A DNA stretch of 64,000 nt from Strobilurus pachycystidiatus (lineage: Eukaryota > Basidiomycota > Agaricomycetes > Agaricales > Physalacriaceae), in the NCBI GenBank assembly GCA_019915135.1, contig JAHLMK010000002.1:2976001-3040000 (forward strand), in the 5' to 3' direction. The position numbers and the translations under genes were made by a program. The notes under the pieces were generated by a model, which was not told the origin of the DNA, did not search any database, and worked only from the letters and a program-made list of their open reading frames with translations. Positions 46,588-55,363 of this stretch are shown here, in pieces. Within the stretch, counting starts at the first letter, position 1. Each line of letters starts with the position of its first letter.

Positions 46588-47127
46588 CTATTCGCTTCCG
46601 ACCAACGTCTCATCATCGTCATCCTCAATCTCGCTCAGCTCTTCCAACACATCGACCACAATCGGTCCCACTGTGTGCTTGAGGTAGTTCCAGAGGTCCT
46701 TGTCCCTGTAGTTGCGCAACTGGACAAGAAGCGCCATCGGCAGCATAGACACGACGGCTCGAGCTCGCTCTTCAGCCTCATTGACAATGTCGGTCCAGTC
46801 CTCGCCACTGAAGCTGTTCCACCATCAGCCAACCAAACAGCAAAGGGACGAGTCGACGCACCCAACAGTCAAACACCAAGCTCTCAATGTGCGCACTGCA
46901 CGATGCTGCGCATACATGCCACCGTCACCGCCATTCTTGCGATAGATGACGACAATGTGCAGATACACAAAGAGCGCATCGGGTGTCACCAGCGGCGGTC
47001 GTTCAATAAATGGCTGTCGCAGTCCATTGGCCGGTGGCGGCACGGTGATGAGCCACTCCAACAATCTGCGAGTTGAAGTGAACGAGTTGTCGATAAAGGC
47101 AGCTTCAAGGACGGGAGTGGAAGACAT
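46588..47127 (-). CDS. small orphan-family protein, member 1 (156 aa)
   Basis: Exons complement(47127-46877, 46807-46588), intron 69 nt, giving exactly 471 nt of CDS, the same as member 3. Exon 1 has RRLLEWLITVPPP and DALFVYLHIVVIYRKNGG. Exon 2 reads GEDWTDIVNEAEERARAVVS then LVQLRNYRDKDLWNYLKHTV, PIVVDVLEELSE and an acidic tail, EDDDDETLVGSE. Exon 2 aligns with the C-terminal part of members 3 and 4, for example LVQLRNYRDKDLWNYL against TINLTNMWGDPLGKWM. Helical, no signal peptide or membrane segment. No known family; function unknown. Confidence 0.7.
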
Positions 47128-47200
47128 GAGGGGGAGACACCTCTGGAGGGCCCTCCTTATATATGTTTGGACCAGAGTAAATAATGCACAATACGCTGAA

Positions 47201-47720
47201 TCACATTTCCCATTCCTCGGCTGCTAGTTCCCTGCAACGATCCACCGCCCAGTACCCAAGTGCCTCTTGCGGCCACTCCACCTCCCCATACGCATCCACC
47301 AACAGCATCGGGTTCAACTTGGGAACCAGGATACGTAAGAACTCGATTTCGTCTTTGATGAACGCCTCCCAGCCGTGCTTGCAAATCCTGTACAACAAGT
47401 GAGTAAGACGCGAGCATCACAAAAGCAACGTACCCAATGCTCCTGATCCAACCATAAATTTCAGCAGCCAGCTCATCGATATAGTCGAGATTCTCATTGC
47501 ATCCCAAATCGCACCACAGGAGGCCGAGGTGTAGTATGACGATCAGCTCTCTTCCACTGTAGACGCCAGTGTAAGCCCTGGGCGCATGGGGGAAATCGTA
47601 GAGACAAAGAAGAATGCCCTCAGTGTGTTGGGTCGAGTTTTCGGCCAGGGCGTCGGTGAGCTTCTGTTGCCATGAGGCTCCAGGGTTGCCTACGTTGTTG
47701 ACGAGGAGATACTGGGGCAT
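47201..47720 (-). CDS. small orphan-family protein, member 2 (157 aa)
   Basis: Exons complement(47720-47434, 47387-47201), intron 46 nt (GTACGT...GTACAG), 474 nt of CDS; the junction RSIG-ICKHGW keeps frame. Exon 1: MPQYLLVNNVGNPGASW, then YSGRELIVILHLGLLWCDLG. Exon 2: WEAFIKDEIEFLRILVPKLN and a C-terminal ALGYWAVDRCRELAAEEWEM. It has the length, two-exon layout and position of the hydrophobic helix of members 1 and 3, but is more divergent. A TATA-like TATATAAGAAAG lies just upstream of its ATG on the minus strand. Confidence 0.65.
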
Positions 47721-47880
47721 CTTGGACTGTGGGGTGAATTTCTCAATTTTGGGCCTTTCTTATATATTGGTGGCCCGAAGTAATTTACCTCAGTTAGCTG
47801 CTCAGTCATCCCATCACATGATTGCTCAATAATCACTCACATCAGTCAGCCATCACATGTTACCAACATTGTGTAAAAAG

Positions 47881-47957
47881 CGCTTCGTCCTGAGATTGAA
47901 CCAGAGACCTGGCGGTCCTCCCACAAGGCGCTCTAAACCACTGAGCCAAGAAGTCTT
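47881..47957 (-). tRNA. degenerate tRNA-like sequence (pseudogene or SINE head)
   Basis: On the minus strand, box A TTGGCTCAGTGG with D-stem GCTC/GAGC and box B GGTTCAATCTC with a pairing T-stem (TCTGG/TCAGG) are present, and a T5 run follows at once. The acceptor and anticodon stems do not pair, so it cannot be a functional tRNA. Confidence 0.45.
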
Positions 47958-47988
47958 GCTTTGATTTCAACTCAACACCAACATACGC

Positions 47989-48019
47989 TTTTCCACATTT
48001 CTACCTGACAATGTGGAAA
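47989..48019. repeat. hairpin repeat copy 3
   Basis: TTTTCCACATT...AATGTGGAAA with loop TCTACCTGAC. It lies 13 bp beyond the stop codon of the orphan exon 48033-48215. Confidence 0.9.
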
Positions 48020-48032
48020 CACAGTATACGAC

Positions 48033-48215
48033 CTAATCCTCGTACATTCCATCGATAATCCTCTCTGCAAATCTGAACAGCTTCACCCACAACTTGGTCT
48101 CCATAAAAGCCCTAAAATCGTTATATGACATGGTCATCAAGTTGAATACGAAATCTGCAGGCAAGTCGTCCACGTGTTCGGCAGTGACATTGGCGACATG
48201 CTGGAAATTTTCCAA
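48033..48215 (-). pseudogene. small orphan-family, member 4: isolated second exon
   Basis: The minus strand shows an acceptor (TTTCCAG) at about 48196 followed by HVANVTAEHVDDLPADFVFN, then LMTMSYNDFRAFMETKLWVK and a stop at 48033. This matches exon 2 of member 3 (RLPEDVTINLTNMWGDPLGKWM). No exon 1 is present upstream: the interval to member 3 is only ~100 bp and holds hairpin copy 4. It is a truncated tandem copy or an alternative terminal exon of member 3. Confidence 0.5.
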
Positions 48216-48267
48216 TCAAGGGTTCACATGTTAATCAATCAATTGGAATATAGCACTCTATGAATCA

Positions 48268-48299
48268 TTTTCCACTTTTCCACCTGTCAATGTGGAAAA
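48268..48299. repeat. hairpin repeat copy 4
   Basis: TTTTCCAC-TT...AATGTGGAAAA (one stem mismatch) with loop TCCACCTGTC, 15 bp beyond the stop of member 3. Confidence 0.9.
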
Positions 48300-48314
48300 C
48301 CGCAAGTAGCTAAT

Positions 48315-48834
48315 CTATCTTTCAGGATTCTCCTCAATAAACTTGACGAGCATTGGCAGCATGACCCCCCGCATCCATTTTCCCAAAGGGTCCCCCCACA
48401 TGTTGGTCAGATTGATCGTAACGTCCTCAGGCAACCTATCATACTGAGCCACCATGAGGCCTGCAAGGCGATGAAACTCCGTGATGATGGCTGGCATGGC
48501 ATCGGCGGTAATGCTACCCCAAATGATTAGCAAGGCCAAAAAGACATGAAAGAAAGACTCACTTGTTACCCTTCAAATCATACATGATGGCATTCCTCCA
48601 AAAGATGAAAGTCCTCTCTGCAACACGGCCTCCAGCCTTTTTGAAGGCGAGGATGAGGTGCAACCCAAGGATGCCAGCGTCCAGGTAGTCGCGAGAGCGA
48701 AGGAAATAGGGGGGTAGGCGGCGAGGGTTGGCAAAGATTTCATTGACAAGGTTGATGGTGGTTTCAGTGTCCTTGAGAACAAGGGCCTGACGAAAGGACA
48801 CCTTGATTGAGTGGGTTTGCGACCTGGTAGGCAT
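48315..48834 (-). CDS. small orphan-family protein, member 3 (156 aa)
   Basis: Exons complement(48834-48563, 48513-48315), intron 49 nt with a GCTAATC branch site, 471 nt of CDS; the junction KGN-N-ITADAM keeps frame. Exon 1: MPTRSQTHSIKVSFRQ, then TINLVNEIFANPRRLPPYF, LDAGILGLHLILAFKKAGG and ERTFIFWRNAIMYDLKG. Exon 2: PAIITEFHRLAGLMVAQYDR, LPEDVTINLTNMWGDPLGKW, MLPMLVKFIEENPER. Same length and layout as member 1. The intergenic space to the divergent GGQHR gene (600 bp) is filled by a minisatellite, so the two may share a promoter region. Confidence 0.7.
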
Positions 48835-48899
48835 TGATGAGTGATGATCATTGAGGGGAAATCCTGTCCCTTCTTATACTCTGCAGCTGTGGAGTGCAG

Positions 48900-49245
48900 C
48901 ATGTGGGGCATGGACCTGACCATGTGGTGATGAAACCATGTACCTGAACATGTGGTTGATGACACAGGGCCCAGTACCTGGACATGTGGTCATGAAACAG
49001 GGCATGTCCCTGAGCATGTGGTGATGACACCATGTACCTGAACATGTGTTTGATGAAACAGGGCATGTCCCTGAACATGTGGTTGATGACACAGGACCAG
49101 TACCTGGACATGTGGTCATGAAACAGGGCATGTCCCTGAGCATATGGTAATGACACCATGTACCTGAACATGTGTTTGATGACATAGGACCAGTCCCTGA
49201 ACATGTGGTCAGGAAACAGGGCAATGTACATCTGATTGATGAAAC
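48900..49245. repeat. minisatellite with 126-bp higher-order unit
   Basis: Basic units of 26-34 bp start CCTG(A/G)(A/G)CATGTGGT. Four subtypes alternate in fixed order, so the array repeats itself every 126 bp (48945 to 49071, 48979 to 49105). Each unit carries ACATGT or CATGTGGTCATG, partly palindromic. It occupies the intergenic region between the divergent genes starting at 48834 (minus) and 49434 (plus). Confidence 0.9.
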
Positions 49246-49433
49246 AGGACACTGTCCATGTGGTTGATGAAACAGGTGATTGCAGGAGCATGTGGAGGTG
49301 GAGTATGATGTCATTGATGATGAATCATGATCTTGGCATTCAGGGTCTGCCCCCAGGGTATATAAGGAGCCCTGCTCCCAGTCAATTCTTCCTTCCCCAC
49401 CCCCCCCACCCTTGCCTTCACATTGCTGTTACT

Positions 49434-52400
49434 ATGCCCCCCAGATCTGTTCAGAACAAAGTTGATGCCCATCACAAGGTGTGTTTTCATTTTCACTTTT
49501 CCACATTTCCACCTGACAATGTGGAAAAGAGGGCCATCAAGCAAGACTTGAAAGTGAGTGCACACTTTTCCACATTTCCACCTGCTAATGTGGAAAACCC
49601 AGACCATCAAAGCTGAAGACCAAGCCCAAGCTCTTCAAGCTGTTGACACTTCCTTGGCCACCACCACTTCCATCAACACAGCAGACTTGTGCATTGGCTA
49701 TGCCATTGTCAATGTCATGTCTGAGTTTGAGGCAGAGGCTGGTCTTCCTCACTTGGAGATGGACTATACTCGTCCCGAGGTCCGTACGAGGACCAAGGAG
49801 CTTGCTGCCAAGTTTGAGACCAACATTCTCAATCTCGTACGTTGACTGTTCCTTGTCTTTATTGTTGCATGTTGATGTATTTTTTTTTTGCAGAGCCCCG
49901 CCCACGCCTTGCATGTCACTGTGCCCTCTGCTGATTCTCTTGACCTCTCCACTGTCAAGAAGACTGGTCCTTTTGAGAAGCTCAAGCTCAAGGATTCGGA
50001 TGTCACCCTTTCGGTCAAGGGAGGCCAGCATCGCATTGGTGGTCTTCGCCTCGTCTTGAAGCCTTACTTGGATATGATCAAGGCGCTGGACAACAAGGAG
50101 AAGAAGCGTCAGCTCAAGGATGACGAGGTTGAGAAGCGCACCATGGCCTTTGATAAGGTCATGGAACTTGGAGTGTGGCTCATTGCCATTTACGATGAAG
50201 GTGACGTATTGTTTCCTTTCTCTTCTTTTTATAACTGTATACTCATTCCATTACAGAGGTCCTTCAAAAGGACAAGGATAACTATTGGGGGCATCAATAT
50301 TTCCTTTCGACAAATACTGGAATGTCGCCCATGGCGGACAGCAACCCTGTCCAACTCAAACAGGTCCTCACTCGTCTCGGTTCGACCAAGTCTCTTGCTG
50401 CTTACAATGCGGCTTTTACCGTCGCCCTCGCTTGCGGTAGCAAGAGCTTCACCACCTTTTGCAAACACTGTCCTTCCATCCTCGGCACCCTCGCTCCGCT
50501 TTATATGTTTGGCATTTGGAATCAACTGGAGCAGTGGACTACTGTGTATTTGGACAAGTTGACAACCGTCATGTGGGGTGTACGTATTTCGTCTGAATTG
50601 ATTAATTGTTACTCATCCATCACCTAGTTTGCATCGGTCTTTGTGGAGGGCGCTCTGGCTCATCTTCATCTGTTTTGTGCGTTGGACTTGACAGTAGCCT
50701 TGCCTGCCTTTCCCCGCCCGCACAATATTGCACCGCTCACGACGAAAAACCTTATGCTCTGGAGCTCTGCCGTCGTTGAGAAGCTGGATTCGATCTTTGC
50801 CGAAGAACTTGGAAATCATGTAGGACACTTTTGCACCGAGGATCCCCAACAACGCTGGAGTACCCACTTTGCCCAATATCAAGTACAGTGTCTTGAGGCG
50901 GTGAATGCCTTGATTGCCGAATGGGTAACTAAGGATTTCTTGGACGACACAGAGATTCAGGTTATCAAAGACGCTCGTAAGTGATTTTCCACATTTCCAC
51001 CTGGCAATGTGGAAACTCATCACCTTTGCAGATACGCGACTTTCAGCATGTTGGGCTGGCACTGGGCCCACTCGCTTTGCTTGTCTGTCAAATGTGTTTG
51101 ACGAGCACTTGGCCATGCCCATTCTAGGGCCTCAAGCTTTGGACAAGATGATCAATGGGTTATTGCTGCCTATTGAATATACCACCACATTGGCAAGTCG
51201 CTTTTCATTATTTTTGTGTCTTTGTTTTAACATGTATTGTTCAGCTTTTGACTTGGCTGTATCCCCTGAACTTGTGGGATCGGTACTATCACCAATGGAG
51301 CTCTGAACCGTCAACTGGCTGGACGAGTTACACTCAGTCTCTCCTCTATCACTTGGAGCACTGGTCAGGCGTTGGTGAGCATATTCAAGAGACGAAGCTG
51401 TGGAACGACATGCCCAAGGCGCCAATTCACGAATGGGCAACGACTCCCATGGCGACGCTGCCAATGGCCACTCGTCCTGGCCATGTCCAGGAACATTATT
51501 TGAAGGTGTGTGTATTTCCTTCTTTCATATGCCCTATTTAATCAAGCATTGCAGATCATGGCCTTGTTTCTTTGGCATTCGCGCAGCATCTTGATTCCGA
51601 TGAATCCCGAGGCCAAGGAGCTCATTCCCGCCAAACTCACACCAAAGGAGTCCAAGGAAAAATGGGATCCCAAAATCGAACCGGTTCGTCTGGCAATCAA
51701 AGACCAGTACACCAATGCACTGGCCGCTGGGAAACGCTTTGCTGTTGGGAAACAGGACAAGTCCTTTGTTGCTCGGGATGTCATCATCAAGTTGAATCCC
51801 TTTTTTCCACATTCAGAGGTGGAAATGTGGAAAGATGAAAGTAAGCGGAACTGGAATATTGCACAGATCTTCTACTCTACGGCTTTCAACTATCTGGGCA
51901 TCAAGGCGGGTGGAAGCCTAGAAGTATTCCGCGCAGACAATGGGCCAGAGGCTGAGGGGGAAAAAATTTTGGGGCGCCGGGGAAAAAGTTGGGGGGACAC
52001 TCGCCGCGATTTGGGGAAAGGATCACTTTCCAACACCCACCGCCTCGAAATATCTTCCGCACGCATCCCCACACACGCCCCGGGACTTGGAGAAAAAAGT
52101 TGGTTCGCAAAAAAAAAAAAAAAAATTTGCCCCCCAAAAAATGTCTCCTCCCTATCCTATCTCCCTTTGGGGCCTTCCATCTGAGGTACAATACTTCCGG
52201 CCACAGGGCAGGCATCGAAGATGCAAAGTTGATGATGTTGGGTTTGCCTCCCATCCAGGCGGTGGGTGAGTGTTCTGTTGTCTGGCACCAAATGTCGCGC
52301 GCGTGGCTTGTTTGGCACCAAACAAAGCCTTTGTCTTCATTTCATCCGCCGCCTCTGCTTATGGGCTGCCCTCAAGATCAGGCTGCCCTCAAGATCAAGC

Positions 52401-52533
52401 TCCCTACCTACCCGGAAAGAAGTCGATTCAGGAACATTACGCTGTCATGCCGATTCCAGAATCTCTCCATCCACTGTTTTCACTCCCCGCTATCAATATC
52501 ACCAGGGATAACGCTTTAAGGTTGCCTCTATGA
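49434..52533 (+). CDS. large protein with GGQHR (ParB/Srx-like fold) motif; 3' part disrupted
   Basis: Exons 49434-49478, 49530-49553, 49603-49836, 49894-50200, 50257-50580, 50629-50976, 51032-51192, 51245-51505 and 51555-51956 join in frame to 702 codons. Residues ~70-160 read YTRPEVRTRTKELAAKF, a short beta-rich segment, then TLSVKGGQHRIGGLR (motif at ~144). This is the order of ParB/sulfiredoxin-fold and DGQHR proteins (helix with R/E-LA, strands, G-x-HR loop), known for DNA-binding, nuclease or CTPase roles in prokaryotes. The rest is alpha-helical and unrecognised. Introns 1, 2 and 6 contain the hairpin repeat; intron 7 is GC-AG. A 224-bp insertion follows codon 702. Coding-looking pieces continue after it (GHRAGIEDAKLMMLGLPPIQ; KKSIQEHYAVMPIPESLHPL, stop 52531-52533), but I could not join them. 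Confidence 0.6.
49497..49528. repeat. hairpin repeat copy 5, inside intron 1 of the GGQHR gene
   Basis: TTTTCCACATT-TCCACCTGAC-AATGTGGAAAA. The intron is 49479-49529 (51 nt), so the hairpin is 32 of its 51 nt and its last bases (GGAAAAG) supply the 3' splice site. Confidence 0.92.
49566..49597. repeat. hairpin repeat copy 6, inside intron 2 of the GGQHR gene
   Basis: TTTTCCACATT-TCCACCTGCT-AATGTGGAAAA. The intron is 49554-49602 (49 nt), so the hairpin is 32 of its 49 nt, flanked by GTGAGTGCACAC and CCCAG. Confidence 0.92.
50985..51015. repeat. hairpin repeat copy 7, inside intron 6 of the GGQHR gene
   Basis: TTTTCCACATT-TCCACCTGGC-AATGTGGAAA within the 55-nt intron 50977-51031. Confidence 0.92.
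51803..51833. repeat. hairpin repeat copy 8, antisense, inside an exon
   Basis: The reverse complement reads TTTCCACATT-TCCACCTCTG-AATGTGGAAAA. It lies in exon 9 of the GGQHR gene and is read through as FFPHSEVEMWK without breaking the frame. Confidence 0.85.
51957..52180. mobile_element. 224-bp insertion with CTGAG duplication
   Basis: CTGAG flanks both sides (51952-51956 and 52181-52185). The insert starts GGGGGAAAAAATTTTGGGG, contains an A17 run at 52110-52126 and G/C homopolymers, and ends TTTGGGGCCTTCCAT. It sits exactly between GAG and GTACAA, a possible exon-intron junction. No coding content and no recognised family. Confidence 0.55.
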
Positions 52534-53106
52534 CCTAACATGTTGACAGGATGTCGCGTCATTCAAGTATCGGGTTGTGAAGACGCCCCAATACCCCCTT
52601 CAAAACCCGAACCATCCGTGTAGACTCGCATTCCCTCGTCTTTGTCGTCCAGTTTTATCGCTTTTACTCCGTTGTTGTTTGGTCTCGATGACGTTTACCC
52701 TTGACTTCCAATGACTGGGGTATCGTATCGGTCGTATCTTCTCCGGTGTCGTTTGATCATCGGTGTTTGTCCTGCGCGCCGCACTCTTGTCGCCAGCGGA
52801 TGCGAACCTGGTTAAGCAGGCGTATCGTATGGCTGCCCTGTGTAGGTGTTTGTCGATAATCAGGTCCATTGGTAGCATGTTAGCGTGGACGTTGAGTGTG
52901 TCCCCCGCTGTCGTCCTCATCGCGCCCAAGATGATGATTTTGGGCTCTGCGATGAATCGATTCGAGTTGTCGTATGATGGGGTGTGAGCTGCGTCTGTCC
53001 TTCCTCGTTTTTTTGCTGTAACCCTCGTGGGGGTGAGGAAGACATCCGCCCCGTACCCGTTGCATGAATTGCTGGTGTTAACCCTTCGCTACCTTTGCTA
53101 TCCTTC
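52534..53106. other. intergenic, no gene seen
   Basis: About 570 bp with short frames only. Confidence 0.4.
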
Positions 53107-53250
53107 TAGAGATCTTCACGAGTCATTAGAAGTAGAGGATATCCTTGATCCGAACCTTGACTTTGATCCGAAGTTCAAATCATTAACATGTCAATGATCC
53201 GAACCTAAGGATCATTGTAAGGATCAAGGTTCATTCACTGAAGGTAAAAA
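53107..53250 (+). mobile_element. truncated left end of a hAT-type element
   Basis: The 144 bp are identical to 54924-55067, the first third of the complete MITE below. They begin with the terminal repeat TAGAGATCTTCACGAGTCATT and break off at GGTAAAAA, where gypsy integrase sequence begins. No matching 3' end or target duplication was found for this copy. Confidence 0.85.
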
Positions 53251-53640
53251 CTTCGGATTCCCGATAAGTGTCATCAGCGATCGAGGAGGCCAATTCGTGG
53301 GCCAGTTCACCACGGCACTATACCAAGGACTTGGCGTCAAACAGCAAGCATCCACCGCGTACCATCCACAGACGGACGGACAGACGGAACGTATCAATCA
53401 GGAACTGGAACAGTACCTCCGCGTCTTCACCAATCACCAACAAAACGACTGGGCATCCTGGCTGTCCCAAGCAGAATTCTCTTACAACGACAAAGCCAGT
53501 TCGTCTACAAAGAAATCCCCCTTCCAACTGATGTATGGCATCAACCCGCTTCGAGGCACGGAACCCCGCACCGCCACTCGGAACGAGAGTGGGACGAGTT
53601 CGTCACTCGCCTGGACAGGGCTTGGGAAGTTCCTTAAGCC
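53251..53640 (+). pseudogene. Ty3/gypsy integrase core fragment
   Basis: The frame reads FGFPISVISDRGGQFVGQFT, STAYHPQTDGQTERINQELE and FSYNDKASSSTKKSPFQLMYG, the DDE catalytic core and its C-terminal side of a chromovirus-like integrase. It starts abruptly at the hAT junction, lacks the upstream zinc finger and RT, shifts frame near 53585 and stops at about 53637. A dead fragment. Confidence 0.85.
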
Positions 53641-54923
53641 CTTCGGAATATATACGCAGGCGATGGGAAGTGGCTGAGGGAAATGGTGAGGAGGAGGGGG
53701 ATATAGGAATATAAAGAGGGGGGTTTGGCCCCCGCGGAGGGCGCTGTCGCGGCGGTGCTAAACCGCATGGGTACGTGCTATTACGCCACACTATCGTGGG
53801 GCGCGCCCAAGCCACGGTACAGTGGCAGTGCTGGGGCAGCAGGCAATTCCCGCTGTGCCGTGCTAATGGCAAGCGGCATGGAATACACAGCCCCATTAAG
53901 GATGAGGCATCCCTGTACCGCCGCTGGTTCATTGGCATGAGGGAGACACCTACTTGAAAGTCTGCACATCCCCTAAAGGGAGTGAGGCGCCACGGGCTTT
54001 GCCGGAACCAGTCCAAGGAGGCGGGAGTGTTATATAGGCATTACCCAGGTCTGGAAGCAATTGACAGTTGTCATGCATTACAATCTAGGTTTTGGTGATG
54101 ATTGTCCTTGTAAATAGTCTATTTCCTACAGCTATGGCTCAATTGCTTTGCGGTTGGACAAGGTTCAGCGCACTGGAGCGTGTTGAGGCACTGATCATCA
54201 GATGGAAATAGGATCGCGCCAAAATGAACGATTTGGTCCATGCTTATGGCCGGGGCTGGGAGTGACAGTGAGATGAGGGGCGGTCCAACGCCAGCCAGAT
54301 CAAGAAGGCGGGAGCGCGATGTAGAGTTAGGCTAAGTGGCTTAACCCCGAGACTTTGCTGGTGCCCTTTATCTTCTTCTGATGCGGGGGTAACGAGAACA
54401 AGATGCTCGATGGGTCCGACACGCTGTTACATGGTCAGTGGAGGGAAAGAACATTTCGTCCTATCTCGTCAAAGGAAGCACCCAGTTAGATCATTTGCAA
54501 TGGGGAGAAAGTGTGCCAGACAGATCCAAAAACGTAAACATCATGGACAGAAGGAACACCGAGTGCGGGGACGGATAAGGCAGAGCTCTGTGAGCTCGGT
54601 TACCGTCCGTTGATCGGTGTTGTGGTCCTGTGCTTGGTGTGTCGCGAACGGGTATGAGGGCGTGGTGGCCAAATTGAATGGGTGATCGGTCCGATAATCA
54701 CTCAACGAGGCCAATTGCAAACCCACTTTGCCCCCTCCCGCCATGACTTCCGCCAATCACGGGTAAGTACGCTCATACACGTTGTTGAAGGCGGCAAGGT
54801 TGTTGCAGAAATGTACTTGCTGACTGGTCTCATTTTGCCGTCCGGTCTCCTTCACGCCCCAGCTGCCCTACAGCACAGCTACGTTATGACACCGGTCAAG
54901 CCCCTTTGACCAAGCGCTACATC
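53641..54923. other. non-coding, probably retroelement remnant
   Basis: Follows the integrase fragment. GTGCTAAACCGCATGGGTACG (53754-53774) and the GC-rich stretch to ~54030 may be the untranslated or LTR part of the same gypsy copy. No gene seen up to the MITE. Confidence 0.35.
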
Positions 54924-55363
54924 TAGAGATCTTCACGAGTCATTAGAAGTAGAGGATATCCTTGATCCGAACCTTGACTTTGATCCGAAGTTCAAATCAT
55001 TAACATGTCAATGATCCGAACCTAAGGATCATTGTAAGGATCAAGGTTCATTCACTGAAGGTAAAAATCATTGAAGGATCATTGTTGAATCATTGACTTT
55101 ATGCAAATACAAGTACAGAAAAGCTTCCACAGTACTTAAACAGCTTTCAATGGTACATATTGATAATTATGCATGCATATTCTATCAGACATCAGACATC
55201 TATCACCCAAACATGGAAGGATCATTCAATGATCCTTGATTCAAATTGCTCAATGATCCGAACTTAAGGATCATTGAAAGGATCAAGGTTTATTTAATTT
55301 TGGAGAGGATATCCTCTCTGAGGATCAAGGTTCATATCATTGAATAACTCGTGGGGATCTCTA
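54924..55363. mobile_element. 440-bp hAT-type MITE with 8-bp target duplication
   Basis: The terminal inverted repeats are TAGAGATCTTCACGAGTCATT (left) and TAGAGATCCCCACGAGTTATT (right end, reverse complement), 18 of 21 identical. Perfect 8-bp duplications GCTACATC are at 54916-54923 and 55364-55371. An 8-bp duplication and a terminal TAGAG (YARNG) are hallmarks of the hAT superfamily. The inside has no open frame but many AAGGATCA / TGATCCTT words in both orientations, like the subterminal transposase-binding repeats of hAT elements. It needs a transposase from elsewhere. Confidence 0.9.

Noticed and set aside
46304..51833. CRISPR-like array from regularly recurring hairpins
   Set aside because: The spacing is irregular (50 bp to over 1 kb), the copies lie in introns, exons and 3' flanks, and the host is a fungus.
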